Shown: positions 37,771 to 48,159, numbered from the stretch's first letter. The stretch is 64,000 nt of DNA from Chromohalobacter canadensis (GCF_034479555.1 NZ_CP140151.1:186001-250000); one strand, 5' to 3'. Numbers and translations are program-made. The notes: generated from the sequence alone by a model not told the origin.

Positions 37771-39579
37771 TCAATGACGCTCGATATCGGCCTCTTCGCG
37801 TAGTGTCTCGGTCAAGCCCTGAATGGCGGCTTGCGCACGCAACCGCTGAGTCATTTGCGTGCTATCACTCGCGTCACCGGTATCGCCGTCACGCACATCG
37901 GTCAATTCGATAACGGCGATCCCCTCATCGGTAGGAGCTTGCCCGAAGCTGCTTCCCTCCTCGGGATGCGGCAGACGGAAAGCCTGACTCAGCACGCCGT
38001 CGGGTGCACCGTTCCCATCGCGGGTGGCATCTTCGACGTTCTGCCAGTCGAGTGACACCGAATCCCCCTTCTTGAGCGTCTCGACCAATGCTTGGGCACG
38101 GGCTTCAAGCGCTTCGCGTGTCTTGACGGCCTGGGTCGCTTCACGCACCTGATCCTTAACGTCATCGAGCGGCAGGGTCGTGGCGTCACGATGATCGGCG
38201 ACACGCACTACGGCACGACGTTGATCATCGAGTTCCAGCACATCGCTGTTATAGCCATTCTCCAGTACATCCTCACTGAAGGCTGCGTCCATCACGCCAG
38301 GCTCGGCGAGCACACCATCGGCGCTGTCTCTGGAGACCCAATCGCTGGTATGAACCTCGAGGCCGAGTTCATCGGCAACGCTCTGCAAATCGTTTGCTGC
38401 ATAGCTTCGGTCTTCAAGCGCCTGAACGCGCTCGTTAAACGCATCACTGGAATTGTCGAGACGCACTTGCTCGGCGAGCTGATCGCGCCTTTCATCGAAA
38501 CCGGGGAAATCGATGTCGGTGACCTTGATTAAGTGCAAACCATCGCCGCTATCGACGACCGACGACACCTCACCTTCATTCAACGAGAAAGCAGCATCAT
38601 CGAACGCTTCACCCAAGAAGCCACGATTGATCACACCCAAGTCACCACCCTGGTCGGCGGACGCCGTGTCGTCGGAGTAGTCGGACGCCACCGTTGCGAA
38701 GTCTTCACCGTCGTCGAGCTTGCCCCTGGCTTCCTCGATCCGCGTCATGGCCTCGTCGCGAGAACGCTCATCGCCATAATCGACCATGATGTGTGCGACT
38801 TCGCGAGGCGCTTCCTTAAGCTCTTCTGTATAGGCATCTCGCAATTGCTGCTCATCGACCTCGACATCCTGAGCTACCTCTTGCTGATTCAGCACCACCG
38901 ACGCGACCTTGACTTGTTCAGGGCGCTGATACTGATCGCGATGCGCGTCGTAATAAGCTTGCATGTCGTCCTGACTCACCTCGACCGGGGTATCGAGATC
39001 GTCCGCCGTCAGCGCGGCATAGCGAAAGTCACGCGTCTGATTCTCGAGGGCCTGCAAGCGTTTGGCTTCCCCCGGCAACACCAAGGTCGACAGCCCAATA
39101 CCCTGTTGAAGCTGCTGACGCTTCATGTCACTGCGCAGTTCCCTACGAAACGACAACGGCGTGTAGCCCGCTTGCGAAAGACGGTTGGAAAAGACGTCCT
39201 GAGAAAAGCTTCCTTCCGAATCCTGAAACTCGGGGCGGCTAACGATGAGTTGATCAATCTGCGCATCGGAGAGGTGCATCCCCCCTTCATCGGCGTATTG
39301 ATCCAACAGTTCCGTGGAGATCAGTTGATCGGTGACCTGTTTACGCAGCTCGCGTTCTTGATCGGGCGGTACTTGCCCGGAACGAATGGCGCGCTGGACC
39401 TGCATCTCGACCGCTTGCTTATTGATCGATTCGCCGTTCACGGTCGCGGCGTCATCACTGCCGGAGGTGAAGACCCCGACCAGGGACTCAGCCCCAAAAA
39501 GCGCGAACGTCACGATGATCGCACCCACGATCACTCTGGCGGTCCACCCTTGGGAGCCTTCTCGAATTCGTTGCAGCAT
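37771..39579 (-). CDS. ppiD: PpiD, periplasmic folding factor with parvulin domain
   Basis: The 602-residue protein has an N-terminal membrane anchor (RVIVGAIIVTFALFGAESLVG, about residues 15-35), a SurA-like chaperone N-domain, and one parvulin domain (about 235-350; VAHIMVDYGDER, DLGVINRGFLGEAFDDAAF). The region after that is a long acidic C-domain. PpiD sits at the Sec translocon and helps newly exported proteins. It lies downstream of hupB, as in enterics. Confidence 0.95.
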   Translation of the reverse strand: MLQRIREGSQGWTARVIVGAIIVTFALFGAESLVGVFTSGSDDAATVNGESINKQAVEMQVQRAIRSGQVPPDQERELRKQVTDQLISTELLDQYADEGGMHLSDAQIDQLIVSRPEFQDSEGSFSQDVFSNRLSQAGYTPLSFRRELRSDMKRQQLQQGIGLSTLVLPGEAKRLQALENQTRDFRYAALTADDLDTPVEVSQDDMQAYYDAHRDQYQRPEQVKVASVVLNQQEVAQDVEVDEQQLRDAYTEELKEAPREVAHIMVDYGDERSRDEAMTRIEEARGKLDDGEDFATVASDYSDDTASADQGGDLGVINRGFLGEAFDDAAFSLNEGEVSSVVDSGDGLHLIKVTDIDFPGFDERRDQLAEQVRLDNSSDAFNERVQALEDRSYAANDLQSVADELGLEVHTSDWVSRDSADGVLAEPGVMDAAFSEDVLENGYNSDVLELDDQRRAVVRVADHRDATTLPLDDVKDQVREATQAVKTREALEARAQALVETLKKGDSVSLDWQNVEDATRDGNGAPDGVLSQAFRLPHPEEGSSFGQAPTDEGIAVIELTDVRDGDTGDASDSTQMTQRLRAQAAIQGLTETLREEADIERH

Positions 39580-39684
39580 GCTTGCCTCGACGTGATGGAG
39601 ATTCTTGAAACCAGAAAGGATTATACCGGCATCGAGTGTGTCCCGGTCAAAATGGGGTCATACTTCCAGCACAGCCACCGGCAT

Positions 39685-39715
39685 GAAAAAGGCGCACCGC
39701 TTACGCGATACGCCT
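39685..39715 (-). terminator. terminator after hupB
   Basis: On the minus strand an 11-bp stem (AGGCGTATCGC / GCGGTGCGCCT, with G-U pairs) and a GTAA loop are followed by five T bases. It lies about 95 bases after the hupB stop and before ppiD. Confidence 0.8.
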
Positions 39716-39807
39716 CTTTGGCTGGACCGAACCGACATCTCGCTTCAGACACGGCTTTCGTCATGTATAGCGCTCATGACGACCACCTCGGTCCCGCTCG
39801 ACCGGTC

Positions 39808-40080
39808 TTAGTTGACCGAGTCCTTGAGCGCCTTGCCTGCCTTGAACGTCGGCACCTTGGCGGCGCTGATTTCGATCGTCTGCCCGGTCTGAGGGTTACG
39901 ACCTGTGCGCGCGGCACGCTCCTTGACGGAGAATGTGCCGAAGCCAACCAGTGCGACGGAATCGCCCTTTTTCAGACTATCGGAGACGGTCTCGACCATG
40001 GCGTCGAGCGCACGGCCTGCAGCCGCCTTGGGAATATCGGCAGATGCAGCAATGGCTTCGATCAGCTCGGACTTGTTCAC
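39808..40080 (-). CDS. hupB: HU-beta, nucleoid protein
   Basis: The 90-residue protein is a full HU-type DNA-binding protein. The dimerisation helices start [16 protein letters not shown], and the DNA-binding arm contains [12 protein letters not shown] with the conserved Arg-Asn-Pro. HU bends and packs DNA. It follows lon and is driven by a very strong promoter match in the intergenic space. Confidence 0.97.
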   Translation of the reverse strand: MNKSELIEAIAASADIPKAAAGRALDAMVETVSDSLKKGDSVALVGFGTFSVKERAARTGRNPQTGQTIEISAAKVPTFKAGKALKDSVN

Positions 40081-40163
40081 ACTTCACCCCTTGACTGTTT
40101 CGGTAATGACTGGAAATCGGCGCGAAACTTCCACTTCCTGAAGCGTCACAACAAAGGCTGGAA

Positions 40164-40193
40164 TTTATAGCAATGCCACGAAACTCTTGTCAA
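40164..40193 (-). promoter_or_regulatory. strong sigma-70 promoter of hupB
   Basis: On the minus strand TTGACA (40193-40188) and TATAAA (40169-40164) are separated by 18 bases, and the -10 is extended (TTGCTATAAA). It lies about 85 bases before the hupB ATG. Confidence 0.8.
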
Positions 40194-40215
40194 GAAAGCT
40201 TCGCGCCGAGCCGTG

Positions 40216-40248
40216 CCATGCGCGGTTTTATACCGCGACATGGCCGCT
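40216..40248 (-). terminator. hairpin between lon and hupB
   Basis: CCATG-CGCGGT and ACCGCG-(A)-CATGG form an 11-bp stem with one bulge around a T-rich loop, just after the lon stop. It lacks a T-run on the minus strand, so termination is uncertain. Confidence 0.4.
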
Positions 40249-40256
40249 AAATTCTG

Positions 40257-42665
40257 TCAATGCGTGCTGATATTGGAACGCGAAGGTTGACTAGTTTCCG
40301 CTAAGGGATCACCGGTTTCAACCTCTGCCTTTCCGACCAACGCCGCGTCGAGAACTTCATCAATCCATTTAACGGGCCGGATATCCAACGCATCCTTGAT
40401 ATTATCCGGCACTTCCTTGAGATCCCGGCGGTTTTCCTCCGGTATTAGCACCGTCTTTATACCACCGCGTCGCGCCGCCAGCAATTTCTCCTTGAGACCG
40501 CCGATCGGCATCACTTCCCCACGCAGGTTGACTTCACCAGTCATCGCCACGTCACAACGGACCGGACGTGCGGTATACGCCGACACCATCGCAGTCACCA
40601 TAGCGACGCCAGCGCTGGGTCCATCCTTGGGCGTTGCCCCTTCCGGCACGTGAATGTGCAGGTCTTCCTTCTCGAAACGATCAGGATCGATGTCCAGCGC
40701 CTTGGCACGCGCCCGTACCACGGTATGCGCGGCATCCACAGACTCCTTCATGACATCGCCGAGTGAGCCCGTCTTGTTGAGACGCCCCTTGCCCGGGGAT
40801 ACTACCGATTCGATATTGAGCAGCTCACCGCCCACCGACGTCCAGGCAAGCCCGGTGACACGCCCCACCTGATCCTGCTGATCGGCCAAGCCATAGCTGA
40901 ATCGACGTACGCCGGCGTAGGCTTCGATATCCGATGCCGCAAGCCATTGAGGACCTTGCGCACCTTGCTGCTTCTCGGCCTCGACACGCTCACGCAGCAC
41001 CTTGCGGCTTACCTTGGCGATTTGGCGCTCCAGCTCACGTACGCCCGCTTCACGGGTGTAATAGCGCACAAGCTCAAGCAGCGACTCGTCAGAGAAGCTG
41101 AGCTCTTCTTCCTTGAGACCATTGGCCTTGAGCTGCTTGGGCACCAGATACCGCTTGGCGATCGCCAGTTTCTCGTCCTCGGTGTAGCCGGGCAACCGAA
41201 TGATTTCCATGCGGTCGAGCAACGGCTCGGGAATGTTCATCGAGTTCGCGGTACAAATGAACATGACATCGGACAGGTCGTAATCCAGCTCCAGGTAATG
41301 GTCGCTGAAGCTATTGTTCTGCTCGGGGTCGAGCACTTCGAGAAGAGCCGACGACGGGTCACCACGGTGATCCATCCCGATCTTGTCGACCTCATCGAGC
41401 AGGAAGAGCGGATTGCGCACTTCGGCTTTGCTCATGCGCTGAATCATCTTGCCCGGCAGTGAGCCGATATAGGTACGCCGGTGGCCACGAATCTCCGACT
41501 CATCGCGAATCCCGCCCAATGCCAGGCGCACATAGCGCCGGTTGGTGGCCCGCGCGATCGATTGCCCCAACGAGGTCTTGCCAACCCCGGGAGGACCGAC
41601 TAAGCAGAGTACCGGCCCCTTGAGCTTCTTGACGCGCTTCTGGACGGCGAGATACTCGAGGATCCGTTCCTTGACCTCTTCCAGGCCATAGTGATCTTCA
41701 TCGAGCACTTTCTGCGCATTCGCCAGGTCGTGCTTGACGCGCGAGCGCTTCTTCCAGGGCACCGCCACCAACCAATCGAGGTACGAACGCACCACCGTCG
41801 CCTCGGCCGAGGTCGGCGCCATCATCTTGAGCTTGCCCAGCTCCTGACGCGCCTTCTCTGCCGCCTCCTTGGGCATGCCCGTGGATTCGATCAGCTGCTC
41901 GTACTTGTCGGTCTCGTTAGGCGCATTCTCGAGCTCACCCATTTCCTTCTGGATGGCTTTCATTTGCTCGTTGAGATAGTACTCGCGCTGGGACTTCTCC
42001 ATCTGGTCCTTGACGCGCGAGCGAATGCGCTTTTCCACCTGCAGCAAATCGATCTCGGATTCGATCAACGCCATCAGGTGCTCGATACGATCACGCACAC
42101 GATCCATCTCGAGCAATTCCTGCTTGTCGCCGATCTTGAGCGACAAGTGAGCACAGATGGTATCCACCAAGCGGCTGGGGTCCTCGATGCCGGACAACGA
42201 ATTAAGGACTTCGTTAGGCACCTTCTTGGACAGCTTGACGTACTGCTCGAACTGATTGAGCAGTACGCGCACCAAAGATTCTTGCTCGCGTTCGGTCAAC
42301 GTCTCACTTTCGCGGCGCAAAGCCTCGGCCGAGACGTAACCTGCGTCATCCTCATGAATATCGCGGACATCGGCACGGTAATCGCCTTCGATCAATACCT
42401 TGACGGTGCCATCGGGCAGCTTCAGCAGCTGCATGATTTCAGCCACCGTGCCCACATCGAAGAGATCGCCGAATTCCGGGTCGTCCTGACCGGCTTCGCG
42501 CTGGGCAACGAGCAATATCCGCTTGTCGTTTTCCATGGCCGTCTCGAGCGCGCGAATCGACTTCTCGCGCCCCACGAACAGCGGAATCACCATCTGCGGA
42601 TAGACAACCACGTCCCGCAGCGGCAAAAGGGGGAGACTCAAGGTCTGTTCAGCGTTCTGCTCCAT
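40257..42665 (-). CDS. lon: Lon, ATP-dependent protease
   Basis: The 802-residue protein has the N-terminal substrate-binding domain (LPLLPLRDVVVYPQMVIPLF), a coiled middle, the AAA+ domain with GPPGVGKTSLG (Walker A) and LFLLDEVDKIG (Walker B), and the C-terminal protease domain with the catalytic Ser in PKDGPSAGVAM and Lys downstream. Lon degrades damaged and short-lived regulatory proteins. It follows clpX, with a terminator and a heat-shock-type promoter candidate in between. Confidence 0.98.
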   Translation of the reverse strand: MEQNAEQTLSLPLLPLRDVVVYPQMVIPLFVGREKSIRALETAMENDKRILLVAQREAGQDDPEFGDLFDVGTVAEIMQLLKLPDGTVKVLIEGDYRADVRDIHEDDAGYVSAEALRRESETLTEREQESLVRVLLNQFEQYVKLSKKVPNEVLNSLSGIEDPSRLVDTICAHLSLKIGDKQELLEMDRVRDRIEHLMALIESEIDLLQVEKRIRSRVKDQMEKSQREYYLNEQMKAIQKEMGELENAPNETDKYEQLIESTGMPKEAAEKARQELGKLKMMAPTSAEATVVRSYLDWLVAVPWKKRSRVKHDLANAQKVLDEDHYGLEEVKERILEYLAVQKRVKKLKGPVLCLVGPPGVGKTSLGQSIARATNRRYVRLALGGIRDESEIRGHRRTYIGSLPGKMIQRMSKAEVRNPLFLLDEVDKIGMDHRGDPSSALLEVLDPEQNNSFSDHYLELDYDLSDVMFICTANSMNIPEPLLDRMEIIRLPGYTEDEKLAIAKRYLVPKQLKANGLKEEELSFSDESLLELVRYYTREAGVRELERQIAKVSRKVLRERVEAEKQQGAQGPQWLAASDIEAYAGVRRFSYGLADQQDQVGRVTGLAWTSVGGELLNIESVVSPGKGRLNKTGSLGDVMKESVDAAHTVVRARAKALDIDPDRFEKEDLHIHVPEGATPKDGPSAGVAMVTAMVSAYTARPVRCDVAMTGEVNLRGEVMPIGGLKEKLLAARRGGIKTVLIPEENRRDLKEVPDNIKDALDIRPVKWIDEVLDAALVGKAEVETGDPLAETSQPSRSNISTH

Positions 42666-42724
42666 CGCAGACGTTCCTCAACAAATTCGGTGGATGGGCC
42701 GCGAGACGGCACTAATGCCAGAGA

Positions 42725-42754
42725 AATGGGGGCGCATCCAGCATGATGCAACCG
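42725..42754 (-). promoter_or_regulatory. candidate heat-shock (sigma-32) promoter of lon
   Basis: On the minus strand GGTTGCA (42754-42748) and CCCCATTT (42732-42725) are spaced by 15 bases. The sigma-32 consensus is CTTGAAA with CCCCATnT, so the -10 is a full match and the -35 partial. It ends about 60 bases before the lon start. Confidence 0.5.
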
Positions 42755-42796
42755 TGCAGCCCGTCGGTTTCATGGCTCAAGGCAGGGACGCATACG

Positions 42797-42818
42797 AAAA
42801 GGGGGCCCTTAGGCCCCC
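42797..42818 (-). terminator. terminator after clpX
   Basis: A 7-bp GC stem (GGGGGCC / GGCCCCC) with a 4-base loop is followed on the minus strand by TTTT. It lies about 20 bases after the clpX stop, separating clpX from lon. Confidence 0.75.
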
Positions 42819-42837
42819 AGGTGACTCAGGCTGGACC

Positions 42838-44118
42838 TCAACCGTCCTTGCCCGCCACCTTGCTTTCTTCCTGCTGGGAATAAATCAAAAGCGGCTCGCT
42901 GTCACCGGTGATGACCGAGGCATCGATGACCACCTTGGTGACATCCTCCAGCGATGGCACCTCGTACATGGTATCGAGTAGCACGGACTCGAGGATCGAA
43001 CGTAAACCACGCGCGCCGGTATTGCGCTCCATGGCCTTATGGGCCACGGCCCGCAAGGCATCCTCGCGAAACTCGAGTTCAACACCTTCCATGTAAAACA
43101 GGTGCGTGTACTGCTTGATCAGCGAGTTCTTGGGCTCGGTGAGGATCTGGATCAACGCCTCTTCGCTGAGCTCGGTCAGCGTCGCGATGACCGGAACACG
43201 GCCCACGAATTCCGGAATCAAGCCGAACTTGACCAAGTCCTCAGGCTCGACCCCAGCGAGGACATCCCCCATCGATTTTTCGGAGTCCTTGCTCTTCACC
43301 TCTGCGTTGAAACCGATGCCACCTTTCTCGATACGGTCACGGATCACTTTCTCCAGCCCTGCAAACGCCCCGCCGACGATGAACAGCATGTTGCTGGTAT
43401 CGACCTGCAGGAATTCCTGCTGGGGATGCTTGCGACCGCCTTGGGGCGGTATCGAGGCTGTGGTGCCCTCGATCAGCTTGAGAAGTGCCTGCTGGACGCC
43501 TTCACCGGAGACATCACGCGTAATCGAAGGATTGTCCGACTTGCGCGAAATCTTGTCGATCTCGTCGATATAGACGATCCCGCGCTGCGCCTTGTCGACA
43601 TCGTACTCGCACTTCTGCAGCAGCTTCTGGATGATGTTCTCAACGTCTTCACCCACATAACCGGCTTCGGTCAGAGTCGTCGCATCGGCGATCGTGAACG
43701 GGACGTTAAGCAGTCGGGCCATGGTCTCGGCCAGCAAGGTCTTACCACTACCGGTCGGACCGATCAGGAGAATGTTCGACTTGCCGAGTTCGACATCGTC
43801 GGTCTTCACATCAGCACGGAGACGCTTGTAGTGGTTGTAGACCGCCACCGACAGCACCCGCTTGGCACGGTCCTGCCCGATGACATAATCATCCAGTGTA
43901 TAACGGATCTCACGCGGTGCCGGCAGGCGCTCGTCGTCGCCCTCGGCATCGGCCTCCAGCACTTCTTCGCGAATGATGTCGTTGCATAGATCGACACATT
44001 CGTCACAGATGTAGACGGAAGGACCCGCGATCAGCTTGCGCACTTCGTTCTGATTCTTGCCGCAGAACGAGCAGTACAGCAATTTGCCGCTCTCGTCTTT
44101 GCCTTTGCCGTCAGCCAT
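42838..44118 (-). CDS. clpX: ClpX, unfoldase ATPase of ClpXP
   Basis: The 426-residue protein has an N-terminal four-cysteine zinc domain (CSFCG...CDEC), the AAA+ domain with [12 protein letters not shown] (Walker A), the pore-loop GYVGED, and the ClpP-docking IGF loop in [11 protein letters not shown]. ClpX unfolds tagged proteins and feeds them to ClpP. It lies 89 bases after clpP. Confidence 0.98.
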   Translation of the reverse strand: MADGKGKDESGKLLYCSFCGKNQNEVRKLIAGPSVYICDECVDLCNDIIREEVLEADAEGDDERLPAPREIRYTLDDYVIGQDRAKRVLSVAVYNHYKRLRADVKTDDVELGKSNILLIGPTGSGKTLLAETMARLLNVPFTIADATTLTEAGYVGEDVENIIQKLLQKCEYDVDKAQRGIVYIDEIDKISRKSDNPSITRDVSGEGVQQALLKLIEGTTASIPPQGGRKHPQQEFLQVDTSNMLFIVGGAFAGLEKVIRDRIEKGGIGFNAEVKSKDSEKSMGDVLAGVEPEDLVKFGLIPEFVGRVPVIATLTELSEEALIQILTEPKNSLIKQYTHLFYMEGVELEFREDALRAVAHKAMERNTGARGLRSILESVLLDTMYEVPSLEDVTKVVIDASVITGDSEPLLIYSQQEESKVAGKDG

Positions 44119-44207
44119 TCGTGTACCTCGTGATAGCGGCGGCCCTGACGAACCGCCGGTAATAAATGCATGTCTCGCTAATCGCTACCATGTTTGGTTA
44201 AACGCTA

Positions 44208-44828
44208 TCAGGATACAGGGCGCTTATCCAGCATGGCATCGATGAGGCCGTACTCAGCCGCCTGGGCGCCGTTCATGAAATTATCGCGATCCGTATCTCG
44301 AGCAACCGTTTCCACATCCTGGCCGGTATGCTTGGCAAGAATCTCGTTGAGCTGCTGGCGGATGTTGAGAATTTCCTTGGTGTGGATCTCGATATCGGCG
44401 GCCTGACCCTGATAACCACCCAACGGTTGATGAATCATCATCCGTGAGTGCGGCAGGCAGTAGCGCTTGCCCTCGGCACCGCCGGCAAGCAGCAACGCTC
44501 CCATGCTCGCAGCCTGGCCGACGCATACGGTAGACACGTCAGGCTTGACGAACTGCATGGTGTCATAGATAGACATCCCTGCTGTCACAGAACCGCCCGG
44601 CGAATTGATGTAAAGGTGGATGTCTTTGTCGGGGTTCTCGGATTCGAGAAACAACAACTGAGCCACCACCAGATTGGCCATATAGTCTTCGACCGGGCCA
44701 ATCAGAAAGATTACGCGCTCTTTGAGCAGGCGAGAGTATATGTCGTAGGACCGCTCGCCACGCGCGCTTTGCTCCACCACCATGGGGACCAAACCGCCGG
44801 CGTTGCTGATATCGAACTCGTTGCCCAT
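44208..44828 (-). CDS. clpP: ClpP, protease subunit
   Basis: The 206-residue serine protease has the catalytic Ser in [14 protein letters not shown], His in [11 protein letters not shown], and the following Asp region. The N-terminal propeptide is short. Fourteen subunits form the barrel that ClpX caps. It sits between tig and clpX, in the order conserved across proteobacteria. Confidence 0.98.
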   Translation of the reverse strand: MGNEFDISNAGGLVPMVVEQSARGERSYDIYSRLLKERVIFLIGPVEDYMANLVVAQLLFLESENPDKDIHLYINSPGGSVTAGMSIYDTMQFVKPDVSTVCVGQAASMGALLLAGGAEGKRYCLPHSRMMIHQPLGGYQGQAADIEIHTKEILNIRQQLNEILAKHTGQDVETVARDTDRDNFMNGAQAAEYGLIDAMLDKRPVS

Positions 44829-44924
44829 TGCGTGGCTTCCTTAATTCGGTGACTGATTGCTCCAGTGACTAGAGACCCGGCCGTAGCCGGGTCCAGGCAC
44901 TTGCGACGGCACGCGAGAGAACGC

Positions 44925-46277
44925 TTAAGCGCTAGCCTCTTCCTGCGCTTCGTCTTCATCATCTGCTTCTTGCTGCTGTTGTGCCGCTTGCAGAGCCTGC
45001 TCGTAGGACATCTCGACGTCCTTAACCTGAGCTTGCTCCAGCAGCTTGTCAACCGCCTTGTCTTCTAGAACCGAGGACTTGACCTGATTCTTCATGTCCT
45101 CGTTCTTGAGGTAATGCTCAACCACTTGCTCAGGCTGCTGATACTGCTGCGCCAACTCTTCGACGCGCGCCTTGATTTCATCGTCGCTGGCGTCGAGCTC
45201 ATTGACCTTGACGACTTCAGCCAGCAGCAGGCCGACCTGAACGCGCTTCTTCGCCTGGTCGGCGAACAGCTCGTCGGGCAGCTGGGAAACATCGAAGTCT
45301 TCCCCTAGACCGAACTGCTGAGCGGCCTGGCGCTTGAGCCCCTCGGTCTCCTGCTGAATCAATGACTGCGGGACCGGAATATCATTGGCCTGCTGCAACG
45401 CTTCGAGCGCCTGCTGCTTGACGCGATTGGTCACGGCCTGAGATAGCTCGTGCTCCATGTTCTTCTGCACGTCGGCACGGAAGGCAGCGACGCCGCCCTC
45501 TTCGATACCGAAGCGCTTGATGAACTCGTCGTCGACTTCGGGCAGCTGCTTGCCGGCCACCTTGTGCACTTTCACCTTGAAAGTGGCTTCCTGACCTGCC
45601 AGGTGTTCCGCCTGATAATCTTCAGGGAAGGTCACCTTGATCTCGAGATCGTCACCGGCCTGAGCACCCACCAGCTGCTCTTCGAAGCCAGGGATGAAGC
45701 TATTGGACCCTAGCTCCAGCTCATGGCCTTCAGCGGCGCCACCTTCGAACGGTTCATCACCCAAGAACCCTTGGAAATCAACGGTCACCTGATCGCCATC
45801 AGCCGCGGTACGCTCGACCGTTTCCCACTCGGCGTTCTGTGAACGCAGGGTGTCGATCATCTGATCGACATCAGCCTCGGTCACGCTCGCCTGGGGGCGC
45901 TCGATCTCGGTGTTTTCGATCGTGTTGAGCTCGAACTCGGGATACACCTCAAGGGTCGCGACGAACTCAAGATCCTTACCGTCTTCGTCGACGGTCGGCT
46001 CGACCTGCGGAGAACCCGCCGGGTTGAGGCTTTCCTGAGTGATCGCCTGCACATAGTGCTGGCGCATCATTTCGCCCACCACCTCGTTGCGGACTTCTTG
46101 GCCGAAACGCTGACGCACAACCGTCTGCGGAATCTTGCCGCGCCGAAAACCGTTCAGCCGCACATTCTTGGCGGTTTCCTGGAGACGGGTAGCCACGGCT
46201 TGATCGACTTCGGCAGCCGGCACTTGGACGGTGACACGACGTTCGATCTGGGAAGTCGACTCAACGGAAACTTGCAT
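44925..46277 (-). CDS. tig: trigger factor, ribosome-bound chaperone
   Basis: The 450-residue protein has the ribosome-docking signature GFRRGKIP (about residues 44-51), a central FKBP-type PPIase domain (about 150-245; DGDQVTVDFQGFLGDEPFEG), and a helical C-terminal chaperone domain ending in an acidic Glu/Asp/Gln-rich tail. It meets nascent chains at the ribosome exit. It is the first gene of the tig-clpP-clpX run. Confidence 0.98.
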   Translation of the reverse strand: MQVSVESTSQIERRVTVQVPAAEVDQAVATRLQETAKNVRLNGFRRGKIPQTVVRQRFGQEVRNEVVGEMMRQHYVQAITQESLNPAGSPQVEPTVDEDGKDLEFVATLEVYPEFELNTIENTEIERPQASVTEADVDQMIDTLRSQNAEWETVERTAADGDQVTVDFQGFLGDEPFEGGAAEGHELELGSNSFIPGFEEQLVGAQAGDDLEIKVTFPEDYQAEHLAGQEATFKVKVHKVAGKQLPEVDDEFIKRFGIEEGGVAAFRADVQKNMEHELSQAVTNRVKQQALEALQQANDIPVPQSLIQQETEGLKRQAAQQFGLGEDFDVSQLPDELFADQAKKRVQVGLLLAEVVKVNELDASDDEIKARVEELAQQYQQPEQVVEHYLKNEDMKNQVKSSVLEDKAVDKLLEQAQVKDVEMSYEQALQAAQQQQEADDEDEAQEEASA

Positions 46278-46550
46278 GAATGATCCTCTACCGACTGGGG
46301 GCGTTCTGAAAATACGTATAAGACGAGGATTCTATGAATCCCCATTCGCGCTGGCAAGCGCACTGCGAAGTTTATGGGGCTGTATGCCTCATCTTACAAG
46401 GGAAAAGACACGAAAAAAGGGCGAATAGCCATAGTGATGACGCAAAAAGCCAAACGAGGCACCTTAGCACAGGCGTGCGGAGTACACTCACAAGAATGGA
46501 GATTACGCCAAAAGGAACAAACAGGGAGACAAAAAGAGGGAAATCATCGC

Positions 46551-46626
46551 TGGGGTGGATGATGGGGATCGAACCCACGACCACCGGAGCCACAATCCGG
46601 GGCTCTACCACTGAGCTACATCCACC
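46551..46626 (-). tRNA. tRNA-His (GTG), copy 2 of the tandem pair
   Basis: The minus strand folds into a complete cloverleaf with CCA encoded. The anticodon loop is TTGTGGC (anticodon GTG). The extra G(-1) opposite C73 that marks tRNA-His is encoded. The sequence is identical to the copy at 46656-46731. Confidence 0.95.
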
Positions 46627-46655
46627 ACGACGATTTGTTGCAGCACATTCAAGCA

Positions 46656-46731
46656 TGGGGTGGATGATGGGGATCGAACCCACGACCACCGGAGCCACAA
46701 TCCGGGGCTCTACCACTGAGCTACATCCACC
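46656..46731 (-). tRNA. tRNA-His (GTG), copy 1 of the tandem pair
   Basis: This gene is identical over 76 bases to the neighbouring tRNA-His and separated from it by 29 bases. Anticodon GTG, encoded CCA, and encoded G(-1). Confidence 0.95.
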
Positions 46732-46811
46732 ATAACTTGATACGCACGGGAACAATCCCGACATCGACACTCTATGTTGGCTTTTAGCCTGGTGCATTTT
46801 GGCTTTGAGCC

Positions 46812-46888
46812 TGGTGCGCCCAGCAGGACTTGAACCTGCAACCTACGGCTTAGAAGGCCGTTGCTCTATCCGGTTGAGCTATGAGCGC
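46812..46888 (-). tRNA. tRNA-Arg (TCT)
   Basis: A 77-base cloverleaf on the minus strand has acceptor GCGCTCA / TGGGCGC, anticodon loop CTTCTAA (anticodon TCT, reading AGA/AGG), T-arm GGTTCAAGTCC and encoded CCA. Confidence 0.94.
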
Positions 46889-46944
46889 TTGATAACGCCG
46901 GCACAGACCCAACCAGGAACCGACCCTCGAGAGGATCCGGATGC

Positions 46945-47021
46945 TGGTCGGGGTAGAGGGATTTGAACCCCCGACATCCTGCTCCCAAAGCAGGCGCGCT
47001 ACCAGACTGCGCTATACCCCG
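46945..47021 (-). tRNA. tRNA-Pro (TGG)
   Basis: A 77-base cloverleaf on the minus strand has acceptor CGGGGTA / TACCCCG, anticodon loop TTTGGGA (anticodon TGG), T-arm GGTTCAAATCC and encoded CCA. It is the first tRNA of the Pro-Arg-His-His cluster. Confidence 0.95.
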
Positions 47022-47240
47022 TTGCCCCGAGACCGCTTGGGCATGGCCAATCGAGCCCGTCGATGCGCAGCGTATTCTACGCATCTTCCTTGCCAGGTCA
47101 AGCCCTTACGTTCCACCTTCCGCCTTCCTCACGAGAAGGATACATTGACTGCGCCTCCCAGCGTGCGAAAATTGCGCCTCTCTCTAACGCCGCCCGAACG
47201 CCGCCCGGCGCCGGGCCATGCATGTCAAAGGAACGAGTCG

Positions 47241-48104
47241 ATGACCGCTCAGTTGATCGACGGCAAGGCGATTGCCGCTAACGTCCGCGAACAGGTATCT
47301 CGTCAGGTCCAGGTACGCCGCCATGACGGTAAGCGCGTCCCGGGGCTCGCGGTCGTCCTCGTTGGCGAAGATCCGGCTTCCGAAGTCTACGTCCGCAACA
47401 AGCACCGCGCCTGCGACCAAGCCGGCCTGCATTCGGTACAACACCAGCTCCCCGCCACGACCACGCAGGCAGAACTCGAGGCATTGGTCGACTCACTGAA
47501 CGCAGATGCCGACATCGACGGCATCCTGGTACAGCTTCCCCTGCCCGAGCATCTCGACGAACGCCCGATTCTCGAACGCATCCGCCCCGACAAGGACGTC
47601 GATGGCTTTCATCCTTACAACCTCGGCCGACTCGCTCAACGACTGCCGGTGCTGCGTCCTTGCACCCCCAAGGGCATCATGACGCTGATGCAGGAGAGCG
47701 GCATCCAGGCCCGCGGCCTCGATGCCGTCATCGTCGGGGCCTCCAATATCGTCGGCCGCCCCATGGCCATGGAGCTGATGCTAGCGGGCAGCACAACCAC
47801 TGTCTGTCACCGCTTCACTCGAGACCTCGAATCGCACGTGCGCCGTGCCGACTTGCTCATCGTCGCCGTCGGAAAACCCGGACTCGTCAAGGGTGAGTGG
47901 GTCAAAGAAGGGGCCGTCGTCATCGACGTGGGCATCAATCGCCAAGCCGATGGCAAGCTCGCGGGCGATGTCGAGTTCGCACCCGCCGCCGAACGCGCCA
48001 GCTTCATTACCCCCGTACCGGGCGGGGTCGGCCCCATGACGGTCGCCTCGCTGCTGGAAAACACCCTGCTTGCCGCCGAACTTCACGACGGCATGCATGC
48101 CTGA
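47241..48104 (+). CDS. folD: FolD, methylenetetrahydrofolate dehydrogenase/cyclohydrolase
   Basis: The 287-residue bifunctional enzyme has the catalytic Lys in [13 protein letters not shown], the substrate motif [14 protein letters not shown], and the NADP-binding [15 protein letters not shown]. It interconverts methylene-, methenyl- and formyl-tetrahydrofolate for one-carbon metabolism. The start at 47241 (MTAQLIDGK) matches family starts. The frame stays open upstream through the antisense strand of tRNA-Pro, which is not coding. Confidence 0.96.
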   Translation: MTAQLIDGKAIAANVREQVSRQVQVRRHDGKRVPGLAVVLVGEDPASEVYVRNKHRACDQAGLHSVQHQLPATTTQAELEALVDSLNADADIDGILVQLPLPEHLDERPILERIRPDKDVDGFHPYNLGRLAQRLPVLRPCTPKGIMTLMQESGIQARGLDAVIVGASNIVGRPMAMELMLAGSTTTVCHRFTRDLESHVRRADLLIVAVGKPGLVKGEWVKEGAVVIDVGINRQADGKLAGDVEFAPAAERASFITPVPGGVGPMTVASLLENTLLAAELHDGMHA

Positions 48105-48159
48105 CATACAGGCGTTACAATGGACGACGATATCGAGATCGCGAAAAAGGAGTAGATAG

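Noticed and set aside
38533..40170. 545-codon open frame on the plus strand
   Set aside because: It runs antisense through ppiD and hupB, both clear genes. Its translation is rich in Arg, His, Leu and Ile without domain features, as expected from a GC-rich reverse strand.
46334..46797. Open frames with a repeated peptide around 46.5-46.7 kb
   Set aside because: The repeat is the tandem tRNA-His pair read as protein, not a repeat protein.
46941..47240. 100-codon N-terminal extension of FolD
   Set aside because: It would be translated across the tRNA-Pro gene and has no FolD similarity.
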